From an uncultured Fibrobacter sp. (GTDB lineage Bacteria; Fibrobacterota; Fibrobacteria; Fibrobacterales; Fibrobacteraceae), in assembly GCF_937877005.1 (NCBI RefSeq), contig NZ_CALEFV010000331.1, positions 1 through 16,693 on the forward strand: a stretch of DNA of 16,693 bases, read 5' to 3'. Positions 1 to 6,492 of this stretch are shown here, piece after piece. Each line of letters opens with the position of its first letter. Position 1 is the stretch's first letter. The notes below the pieces were generated by a model. The model searched no databases, was not told where the DNA came from, and worked only from the letters and a program-made list of their open reading frames with translations. A program made the translations under genes and the position numbers.

Positions 1-1716
1 CCCTTGTTCGGAATCGATTAGCTCTCCTCCGATAAACATTGGAATATCGAGCGCCTTGTACAGGTCAAGGATCACCGATGAGCGTCGTTCATGAATATCA
101 GGCATGTCTGCGTGATCGGAAACCTTCAGGTGGTCGATGCCATCGACGATGACGACCAGGTTCGAATGTTCCTTGACTTCTTCCTTCAAGGTTGAAAGCA
201 GTTCGCGGTTGTCAAAGGATGGCTGGTCTTCCCAGATTTCAAGCCTGTTGCTGCGTACGTAGCCCATCAGGTCGCGCGTCGCTTCAAGAATCTTCTGGTT
301 TACAGATTCGTCTTCGCTCTGCTTGCGTACGGTCAGTACGGATTCGCCAATAAGCATGGCGACGAGCCTGTCGAATATCTGACGACGCGGCGTTTCGAGA
401 GCGATATAGATAAGCTTTAGTTTCTGGTTGCTCTGTAGCAGGTCCAGTGCGAAACTAGACAGGAGGGTCGTCTTCAGTCCAAAGGGCTTTGAGGATACAT
501 AGAAACATCCGGACTGGATACCGTCAATTTTCTGTGTGAGCTTCGGGAAGGTGTTCAGGTTGTAACCCACGCTGACATCGGGAGGGCAACCCATGGCCGT
601 ATCGAAGTTTTCCTTGATATCCTGTAGCAGCATGGATCTGCGGTGGGAATGCACCGTGTCTTCTTCGGTCTGGTCGATCAGGTTGATTAACTGGTCTGCG
701 CCGTTCTTGCGGACGACCTGGTCAACATTTTCTCCCTTGGGCAGAACAATGGACTTGAACTTCAGTGACAGCTCCTCGGCCATCTTCAGGTATTTCTGAA
801 TACGATATTCCTGTTCTCGGCGGTCCTGTTCTCGGCGAAGAATGACCGTCACGGATTCGGCTCCGCAGGCCTTTAGCTTGTATAGGTGGCTGAGCGACAA
901 CTCCTGGTACATGGTCGAGACGACTCCCGGAATTCCGGCGAGGTCTGCGGTAAGTGCATCGAAGAATCCTTCGACGATGACGGGCTTATCGATATCGGGC
1001 TGTATGTTGAACGGAATATCGCTCGGGCCAGAGGCGTAAGAAACATAGGTGTGTGGGCTGTCGGCTTCGTCTAGGACGCGTCCGTAGACGGAGTGGATCA
1101 GGCCTTTGGAATTGCGCGCAGGAATGGTGATGCGCGGCTCATGATAGGCTTCTAGGTTGTCGAGGTAGAAAGATACCTGGTGGCGCTCTATTCCCGAAAG
1201 CATGCAGTAGCTATAGAATGGTTCCGGGTCTCCGCTGTAATAGCCGAGGCCGTAAAGCTGCGCCTGTCCAATGCTCCACCCGCGGTTTGCAAAAAAATCC
1301 GCCGAAGAAGGACTCTTGCAGGCAGCCCAGTGACAGTAACGGACAAAGTTCTCGAGGACCTTTGACTTTTCTCCGCCAATTTCGCGTATCCACGGATGCT
1401 CTTCGGGCGAGGAATCGTGCTCGGGTTCTAGTGATCCTAAGAAGTCCACGGCTTCGGAACGTGCAGCCTGTTCATCGAGTCCGTTGAAACGGCTACGCAT
1501 CACGAATTCAACGAGGTCGCCTTCGCTTCCGCACTGCAGACACCGGTATCTCCAGTAACCGAGAGCGTCGTAAAAGAATAGCGAGGTTTCTTCTGGAGAA
1601 TGGAAAGGGCAACAAGCGATTAAGTTTCGTCCCCACCGACTCAGAGGTATTCCCAACTGCCTAGGATGGGTCTTGGCGCGCATAATGATACCAGCATGTT
1701 CTTGGTCGATAATCAT
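1..1716 (-). CDS. CHC2 zinc finger / Toprim-like / DnaB-like fusion protein (partial, 3' end outside window)
   Basis: The frame stays open for 572 codons from ATG 1716 to the window edge, so the C-terminus is missing. Start supported by GAGG about 8 nt upstream. Domains in order: a CHC2-type zinc finger (C36-P-F-H39 and C59-L-Q-C62, followed by GDLVEFVM); a helical linker; a Toprim-like domain with the glutamate motif VIVEGFFDAL (E249) at about 246-345; and a DnaB/RecA-like ATPase fold from about 382, with Walker B VVIVDGIDHL (D525) and a LIYIALET strand (E441) as in replicative helicases. Two key sites are altered. The Toprim D-x-D is replaced by R-R-E in VILRREQD, and the P-loop reads SKPFGLKTT where GKT is expected. 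The layout recalls phage T7 gp4 and Twinkle-like primase-helicases. The sequence shows a primase-helicase architecture; loss of primase catalysis is inferred. It is divergent from ruvC, so a role in replication or repair is possible. Confidence 0.85.
   Translation of the reverse strand, partial: MIIDQEHAGIIMRAKTHPRQLGIPLSRWGRNLIACCPFHSPEETSLFFYDALGYWRYRCLQCGSEGDLVEFVMRSRFNGLDEQAARSEAVDFLGSLEPEHDSSPEEHPWIREIGGEKSKVLENFVRYCHWAACKSPSSADFFANRGWSIGQAQLYGLGYYSGDPEPFYSYCMLSGIERHQVSFYLDNLEAYHEPRITIPARNSKGLIHSVYGRVLDEADSPHTYVSYASGPSDIPFNIQPDIDKPVIVEGFFDALTADLAGIPGVVSTMYQELSLSHLYKLKACGAESVTVILRREQDRREQEYRIQKYLKMAEELSLKFKSIVLPKGENVDQVVRKNGADQLINLIDQTEEDTVHSHRRSMLLQDIKENFDTAMGCPPDVSVGYNLNTFPKLTQKIDGIQSGCFYVSSKPFGLKTTLLSSFALDLLQSNQKLKLIYIALETPRRQIFDRLVAMLIGESVLTVRKQSEDESVNQKILEATRDLMGYVRSNRLEIWEDQPSFDNRELLSTLKEEVKEHSNLVVIVDGIDHLKVSDHADMPDIHERRSSVILDLYKALDIPMFIGGELIDSEQG
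809..837. repeat. 15-bp-period tandem duplication inside the Toprim-like domain
   Basis: TCCTGTTCTCGGCG occurs at 809-822 and again, identical, at 824-837, a period of 15 bp. In the minus-strand gene it encodes the consecutive pentapeptides RREQD and RREQE (residues about 294-303). It is in frame and lies where canonical Toprim proteins carry the metal-binding D-x-D. Confidence 0.85.
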
Positions 1717-1772
1717 AAGGTAACCTCGATATTACACTTAAATAATCTAGCATTTTTTTTAATTTTTAGACT
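1717..1772. promoter_or_regulatory. Divergent intergenic region between the primase-helicase-like gene and ruvC
   Basis: This 56-bp AT-rich spacer separates two divergent starts and should hold at least part of both promoters. On the minus strand, TAATAT follows TG directly and could be a -10 element, but no good -35 is visible. The leftward gene has a GAGG Shine-Dalgarno sequence. The ruvC start is preceded only by T/A-rich sequence with no clear one. Promoter elements are not firmly identified. Confidence 0.4.
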
Positions 1773-2348
1773 ATGATTTTTCTTGGGATTGACCCTGGTT
1801 CTATTACAACCGGATATGCTTTCTTGGAAACGGGGGCGAAAACCCCTCGTGTTTTGGAATATGGCGTCATTCATGCACCGGCTTCTAAATCCCTGGAAGA
1901 CCGTCTGTTGCATATTGTGTCCGAACTGGAACTCCTTCTAGATAAATACCATCCGGACTCGCTCGGAATGGAAGGTGTTTTTTTTGCAAAAAATGTCAAA
2001 AGTGCACTTGTTCTGGGACATATCCGTGGTGCAATTCTGGTGGCATGCCGTAAGCGGGGACTCACGTATAGCGAATACAGTCCTCGGTCGGTAAAACAAG
2101 CTGTCACGGGGGATGGTGGCGCCTCCAAGGAACAGGTGGCCAATATGATTTTTGCTCGCCTTGGCATAGAACCGGGGGATCTACCCCTGGATGCATCCGA
2201 TGCCTTGGCCATTGCCTGGACGCATGCGAGCCCGCTGCCGCTTGCCGCGACTCTTTTAAAGAAAGGCAAGTCGTCGAGTCGCTCCAAGAAAGTGACTACG
2301 AAGCAATGGATGGACCTGATTGAAAAGATGGGAGGAACGATTCAATGA
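1773..2348 (+). CDS. ruvC: Crossover junction endodeoxyribonuclease RuvC
   Basis: RuvC is the dimeric nuclease that resolves Holliday junctions delivered by RuvAB at the end of homologous recombination. All four metal-binding acidic residues are visible: D7 in the opening strand (FLGIDPG), E67 (GMEGVFF), D140 and D143 (LDASDALAIAW). The family stretch VTGDGGASKEQV precedes the last two. At 191 residues it is slightly longer than the usual ~173, the extra being a basic, serine-rich C-terminal tail (KKGKSSSRSKK). Start is ATG with no obvious Shine-Dalgarno sequence. The stop overlaps the next start as ATGA (2345-2348), so it is probably translationally coupled to the M15 peptidase gene. RuvA and RuvB are not in the window. 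Confidence 0.96.
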   Translation: MIFLGIDPGSITTGYAFLETGAKTPRVLEYGVIHAPASKSLEDRLLHIVSELELLLDKYHPDSLGMEGVFFAKNVKSALVLGHIRGAILVACRKRGLTYSEYSPRSVKQAVTGDGGASKEQVANMIFARLGIEPGDLPLDASDALAIAWTHASPLPLAATLLKKGKSSSRSKKVTTKQWMDLIEKMGGTIQ

Positions 2349-3022
2349 CGCCCCAGGAAATATGCTACGGATTGCGCAATGCAGCTTCGGATGATTTTGT
2401 CGAAATGAATGGGTATTTTGTCGATAGACAAATTGTCGAGGATTACAACAAATTAAGCGAAGCCCTTTCTCGTTTTGGTTTTCGGTTGCAGATAGAATCG
2501 GCGTATCGTCCATTTGAAAGACAACTTTCGATATGGAACCGCAAGGCTTCGGGAGAACTCAGGTTGCTCGATGCAAAGGGAGTGCCTATGGAGCGTCCGC
2601 GCGATGAAGAACAACTGATGTACGCAATTCTCACCTGGTCCGCACTTCCGGGGGCGAGTCGCCATCATTTAGGTACCGATATAGATGTTGTGGATGGATT
2701 TGCATGTCCAGAGGGTTACGAAGTGCAACTGACTCCGGCCGAATGTGAAGGTATGTTCCATTCGTTCCACGAAAAATTGACAGAATTGATGGATTCGGAA
2801 AATGCCTTCGGATTCAACCGTGTGTTTGTTCCTGGTCGCGGAAAAATTCAGCCGGAAAAGTGGCATATTGCTCATCTGCCAACTTCAAGAAAGTATCTAG
2901 AGAATTTTTCAATTAATGAATTGCGTACTCTGTACGAGAAAACGGATATTGCTTGCAAGTCTGCGCTCCTTGACAATTTAGACCGCCTGGCGTCTGATTA
3001 TATTTATCCTTATTTTATATAA
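2345..3022 (+). CDS. VanY/LdcB-like M15B metallo-carboxypeptidase, apparently cytoplasmic
   Basis: The 225-residue protein matches the M15B D,D-/L,D-carboxypeptidase family, zinc enzymes that remove the terminal D-alanine of peptidoglycan peptides. The zinc ligands are visible: S-R-H107-H-L-G-T-D-I-D114 (the S-x-H...D motif) and E171-K-W-H174, where E171 is the likely catalytic base. The substrate-binding stretch ESAYRPFERQ (51-60) is also present. Unlike most VanY proteins it has no signal peptide or N-terminal membrane segment, so it should act in the cytoplasm. It overlaps ruvC by 4 nt and is followed after 13 bp by an M14 peptidase, suggesting muropeptide recycling. Whether it cuts pentapeptide (D,D) or tetrapeptide (L,D) cannot be told from sequence alone. 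Confidence 0.88.
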   Translation: MTPQEICYGLRNAASDDFVEMNGYFVDRQIVEDYNKLSEALSRFGFRLQIESAYRPFERQLSIWNRKASGELRLLDAKGVPMERPRDEEQLMYAILTWSALPGASRHHLGTDIDVVDGFACPEGYEVQLTPAECEGMFHSFHEKLTELMDSENAFGFNRVFVPGRGKIQPEKWHIAHLPTSRKYLENFSINELRTLYEKTDIACKSALLDNLDRLASDYIYPYFI

Positions 3023-3035
3023 ACTATTTTTCGGA

Positions 3036-3731
3036 ATGAAATTCGATACGGACATACGGGGAATCTTTCAGTTGCCGCTGCGTGAATACGGTCGGTCTGT
3101 TTACGGAACCGCTTTGAACTATGTGCCTTGTTCTAAAGAATGCCATGTTCTGGTGGTTGCTGGAATTCACGGGGAGGAGCCTGAAACGACATTCCTGTTG
3201 AGTCGCGCATTGCGCGCGATAACCCGTACATTACCTCATGTAGCCTTTGTTCTTTGCGCAAACCCCGATGGCATGATGCTTGGAATGCGGGGCAATGCGA
3301 ATGGTGTGGACCTGAACCGTAATTTCCCGACAGGCAACTGGAGCGCTGCTCCGGTCTATTCTCGCTCAGTATTGGAAGCGGATCGCGATACGAAGTTGCT
3401 TCCCGGAGTCAGCGCGGGGAGTGAACCGGAAACGGAATCGCTCGTGCGACTGATAAGGAACTTGAATCCTCGGTCCATCCTTTCAATGCATGCTCCCATG
3501 GCCTGTATTGACGCTTCTGAAAATACGCCTCTTGTAAAGAAGTGCTGCGAAACATTCTGCCTACCTTGGCTACCGGACATTGGTTACCCGACTCCGGGGA
3601 GCTTGGGGACTTGGTGCAAGGAACAAAAAAGTCCAGAGTGCGTGACTCTGGAGCTTCCTCGTTTGTCGCTGGAGGCCCTTTTTGACCGTTACGGTCAGAC
3701 CTTTGCAGAAATGCTTATTTCCCTTCCTTAG
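3036..3731 (+). CDS. MpaA-like M14 zinc carboxypeptidase (murein peptide amidase family)
   Basis: The 231 residues fit the short, single-domain M14 peptidases typified by E. coli MpaA (242 residues), which cleaves the gamma-D-Glu-diaminopimelate bond of muropeptides in the cytoplasm. Zinc ligands are H45 and E48 (AGIHGEEPE) and H152 (LSMHAP). Substrate-binding N94-R95 lies in VDLNRNFP and the catalytic glutamate is E206 in VTLELP. The family's ANPDG stretch is at 75-79. There is no signal peptide. The start has only GGA directly before the ATG, a weak ribosome site, so translation may depend on coupling to the gene upstream. Its last 17 bp overlap the end of pssA on the other strand. MpaA-type specificity is inferred from length, motifs and the M15 neighbour. 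Confidence 0.85.
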   Translation: MKFDTDIRGIFQLPLREYGRSVYGTALNYVPCSKECHVLVVAGIHGEEPETTFLLSRALRAITRTLPHVAFVLCANPDGMMLGMRGNANGVDLNRNFPTGNWSAAPVYSRSVLEADRDTKLLPGVSAGSEPETESLVRLIRNLNPRSILSMHAPMACIDASENTPLVKKCCETFCLPWLPDIGYPTPGSLGTWCKEQKSPECVTLELPRLSLEALFDRYGQTFAEMLISLP

Positions 3732-4509
3732 CTTCTTCGATAATTTTTTTGCGCTGAACCAATCCTACGCCAAAACCGATAACCAGGTAGCTGGAGCAGA
3801 GGATCAGCAAGTATTCGAGAATGAAGGGAATCTTTTCGGAAATGAACATGAATCCGCAGATGTAGGTGATGACAATCAGGATGGCCTGCCCGATGTTGAA
3901 CAACTGGTTCTTGCGAGGTTGCAGTTTGGGGAGGAAAAGAGGACTCACCATTAGCAATCCGGTGACCAACAGGACGAATACGGGCAGGAACATCATAGTA
4001 GAGTCAGGATGTTCGAAGAGTCCATGAGACTTGAGGTACACGATAAGAATCGCGTTGATGGCACCTGCAAAGGTTGACGGCAATCCCGAAAAATGGTGAT
4101 GATAAGTGTCGGAGTCGCAGGCGTTGTACTTGGCAAGACGCATGGCAGCGCAAAGTACATAGATTGCGAATGCTACAATAAGCAGAACTCCGTTCGCCTG
4201 GAACCATTCAGGAGACAAGGTCTTGTAAGCGAAGAATACGGTAAAGGCCGGTGCAAGACCGAAAGCAATAAGGTCGGCAAGGCTGTCGAACTGAGCTCCG
4301 AATTCGGAGCTTGCGTTTACGAGACGAGCGGCAAAACCGTCAAGTTTGTCAAGCAGTACGCTCAAGATGATGAAGTAGGCTCCTGTACGAATAGGATCGG
4401 AACTAGTGAACGAACTGAATGCGCCTGTCGTCCAGCAAATGGCAAAGACTCCGAGCAAGAAGTTCATGCTGGTGAATGCGTTCGGCAAAATAAAGCGAGA
4501 TTTACCCAT
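3715..4509 (-). CDS. pssA: CDP-diacylglycerol--serine O-phosphatidyltransferase
   Basis: This integral membrane enzyme makes phosphatidylserine from CDP-diacylglycerol and serine, the precursor of phosphatidylethanolamine. The complete CDP-alcohol phosphotransferase motif D-x2-D-G-x2-A-R-x8-G-x3-D-x3-D is present at residues 54-79 (D54, D57, G58, A61, R62, G71, D75, D79). Several hydrophobic spans follow (about 104-122, 150-165, 172-190, 206-222, 232-252). At 264 residues it fits the bacterial PssA type II (Bacillus-like) length. A strong Shine-Dalgarno sequence, GGAGG, sits 5-6 nt before the ATG. It is preceded by the terminator of the solute-binding protein gene, so it probably has its own promoter. 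The decarboxylase psd is not in the window. Its 3' end overlaps the M14 peptidase gene by 17 bp. Confidence 0.92.
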   Translation of the reverse strand: MGKSRFILPNAFTSMNFLLGVFAICWTTGAFSSFTSSDPIRTGAYFIILSVLLDKLDGFAARLVNASSEFGAQFDSLADLIAFGLAPAFTVFFAYKTLSPEWFQANGVLLIVAFAIYVLCAAMRLAKYNACDSDTYHHHFSGLPSTFAGAINAILIVYLKSHGLFEHPDSTMMFLPVFVLLVTGLLMVSPLFLPKLQPRKNQLFNIGQAILIVITYICGFMFISEKIPFILEYLLILCSSYLVIGFGVGLVQRKKIIEEAKEGK

Positions 4510-4550
4510 AGATCCTCCACTATCAAGTGTGTCTCAAAAATAGTTTTTTT

Positions 4551-4587
4551 CTGACAAAAAAAAGAAAAAAGCCCGAAAAGGGGCTTT
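4551..4587 (-). terminator. Rho-independent terminator of the solute-binding protein gene
   Basis: AAAGCCC (4568-4574) pairs with GGGCTTT (4581-4587) around a 6-nt loop. On the minus strand the stem is followed by a long T-rich tract (complement of the A-run at 4553-4567). It begins 9 bp after the stop of the gene at 4596. The plus strand also has TTTCTTT after the stem but converges on no plus-strand gene. Confidence 0.88.
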
Positions 4588-4595
4588 CTTTAGAT

Positions 4596-6350
4596 TTATT
4601 TAACCGGTTTGATTGACCATAGAGCCTTGACACCCGCTGCGACGACTAGGTTTTGCGGTGGTGCATAGGGGTTTTCCTCGGTCGGGAAATTGTCCCAGTG
4701 CTTAGTCGAGAACTGGTAGTACTGCGTGGGGCGGTACATAATTGGCAGCACGGGGATTGTTTCCATAAAGATTCGGTTCAGCTCTCGGTAGGCTTCTTTA
4801 AGTTCCGCTTCGTTTGTGAGAGCCGGAATCTTGAGAATGAGCTTGTTTGCTTCATCGTTCTTGTAGCGGCCTTGGTTTGCGAAGGCTTCTTCGCCTACAT
4901 CCTTGTAAGAAATCGATCCCATCACTTGTTCGAAGCGGTTCCATGGCGATGCTGCGGATAGTTCAGCGGTCTGCGTCTTCATGGCGAGGTCGAAGGTGCC
5001 GAGCCTCAGGTCTTTGTCCCAGACGCTGTAATCAACGAACTTTTCTTCGGCAACGAGACCAATCTCGTGCAAGGATTCGACGATGACCTTGATAGCGTCT
5101 TCCCAGTCGGTCCAGCCCTGGGGGCATTCGATTGTAATATTGCGGACGGGGACTCCCTTCTTGTCCAGAAGCTTGCCGTTCTCATCCCATTTGTAGCCGG
5201 CTTCGGCCAAAATGGCCTTGGCCTTGTCAATGTCAAACGAATATCCGTACTTTTCGGCGTCGTCCTTGTTAAAGAATTTTGATTCGGTCCCGAAGGGGAG
5301 GATGAACCCGGGCTGAATGACGGGGGTGTAGTTGGAAATTGCCCTGGACTTAATCTTTTCGAAATTGATGGAGTGCATCAATGCACGACGCAGGGAAACA
5401 TCGTTAAAAGGTTCGCGCTGGTGTTCGATGATGAGTGTCGTGATCGACCCCGGTTGATGGTAGGGTTCGTTCCGGCTCCATGCGCGAATTCCATCCTTGG
5501 CCTTGTCCCAGATACGGGGAAGGAATACGGACGAAATGTCCAGGTTACCCTTGGTCATGGCGCTGTTGAAATGGTTGTTCAGGTTGTAGAGCGAATGGAT
5601 GATGTACTTGGGCGCGGGGGCCTTTCCGCCATATTTATAATTGCCCCAGTAACGGTCATTCCGCTCCAGTACAATCTGGTCCGGAGAATAGGTCTTCAAG
5701 TTGTAAGGACCAGAAATGACGGGCAGGGAGTCGTTCTTGAATTCCGTGATGACGCTCATGTCGTATTTCTTGCCATTCTTTGCTTTTTCGACAAGAGGCT
5801 CGAACACGGATTTGGGCAAAATGGATGTCTCGGCAATGGCGTTCAAGATGATGAGCGCGTTCTTATTTTTGCCGAAATGGAAGGAAATATTGTTGTTGCC
5901 GTCGTTGGTGACTTGGCTCAGGTATTTCCAGTTGCCATGTCTCGGAGTCGGAAGCAGGGAGTCTATCTTGAATGTAAAAATCACGTCATCGACGGTTACT
6001 GGAGTGCCGTTGTTCCACTTGGCCTTGGCGTCCAGATGGACGGTAATCTTGGATTCGTCTGCAGAGTAGCTATCGGCAAGCATTGGTTCGAGTTCACCGC
6101 TCAATTGGTTGTAGGCGAGCAGGGATTCGTAGCTCAGTCTGCAATTTCCATCAATCGGGAAATTTGGATCGTAGTCGAGGGGGTTGAAGGTAGAGGGGGG
6201 CGCCCAGTCAAAACCGCCGATATAGAGCGTTTCGGAACGGTTGTATTCCGATTGAGATTGTTCGTCGTCAGTGGTCTTTTTTTCGCCTTTACATGCACAA
6301 AAGAAAACGGCTGTGCTTAAAGCCGCAAAGAGTGCGAAATGTGTTTTCAT
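4596..6350 (-). CDS. Family 5 extracellular solute-binding lipoprotein (DppA/OppA-like)
   Basis: The 584-residue protein resembles the periplasmic receptors of peptide/nickel ABC importers. The N-terminus has a basic residue, a hydrophobic core and a lipobox-like FCAC with C20 as the likely lipidated residue, followed by a charged linker. The family signature near 112-128 (WNNGTPVTVDDVIFTFK) is clear, as are later features such as the DIDKAKAILAEAGYKWDENG stretch. The ATG at 6350 is chosen over an upstream in-frame TTG (6362) because GGATAGG lies just before it and the signal peptide then starts correctly. No permease or ATPase gene adjoins it and terminators flank it on both sides, so it appears monocistronic. 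The ligand is probably an oligopeptide but cannot be fixed from sequence. Confidence 0.88.
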   Translation of the reverse strand: MKTHFALFAALSTAVFFCACKGEKKTTDDEQSQSEYNRSETLYIGGFDWAPPSTFNPLDYDPNFPIDGNCRLSYESLLAYNQLSGELEPMLADSYSADESKITVHLDAKAKWNNGTPVTVDDVIFTFKIDSLLPTPRHGNWKYLSQVTNDGNNNISFHFGKNKNALIILNAIAETSILPKSVFEPLVEKAKNGKKYDMSVITEFKNDSLPVISGPYNLKTYSPDQIVLERNDRYWGNYKYGGKAPAPKYIIHSLYNLNNHFNSAMTKGNLDISSVFLPRIWDKAKDGIRAWSRNEPYHQPGSITTLIIEHQREPFNDVSLRRALMHSINFEKIKSRAISNYTPVIQPGFILPFGTESKFFNKDDAEKYGYSFDIDKAKAILAEAGYKWDENGKLLDKKGVPVRNITIECPQGWTDWEDAIKVIVESLHEIGLVAEEKFVDYSVWDKDLRLGTFDLAMKTQTAELSAASPWNRFEQVMGSISYKDVGEEAFANQGRYKNDEANKLILKIPALTNEAELKEAYRELNRIFMETIPVLPIMYRPTQYYQFSTKHWDNFPTEENPYAPPQNLVVAAGVKALWSIKPVK

Positions 6351-6415
6351 TTTCCTATCCAATAGAACCCTTTTTCCTTGAGCGGATTTTCTTTTAAATT
6401 TAGTGTGTTTTTGTT

Positions 6416-6484
6416 AAAAAAACCACCAAAATTTATTTACATGGTCCAAAAAGGGGCGCTTTTCGCGCTATTTGGGGTGGTTTT
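6416..6484 (-). terminator. Long-armed terminator after the TPR/propeller gene
   Basis: AAAACCACC (6419-6427) and GGTGGTTTT (6476-6484) form a 9-bp stem. Pairing probably extends inward through an AAAT/ATTT segment after a small bulge. The loop contains a smaller GCGC/GCGC hairpin (6456-6459 with 6465-6468). Read on the minus strand, the outer stem ends in a seven-T run. It begins about 9 bp past the stop at 6493 and so should end the kinase-regulator-propeller transcript before the solute-binding gene. Confidence 0.65.
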
Positions 6485-6492
6485 CGAATGTT

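Noticed and set aside
5373..6320. Plus-strand open frame of 315 codons
   Set aside because: It is fully antisense to the solute-binding protein gene, which has clear family motifs, a lipoprotein signal and a terminator. The plus-strand translation shows no recognisable domain.
6351..6362. TTG start four codons upstream for the solute-binding protein
   Set aside because: The sequence between the TTG and the ATG at 6350 is itself the Shine-Dalgarno region, and the signal peptide fits the ATG better.
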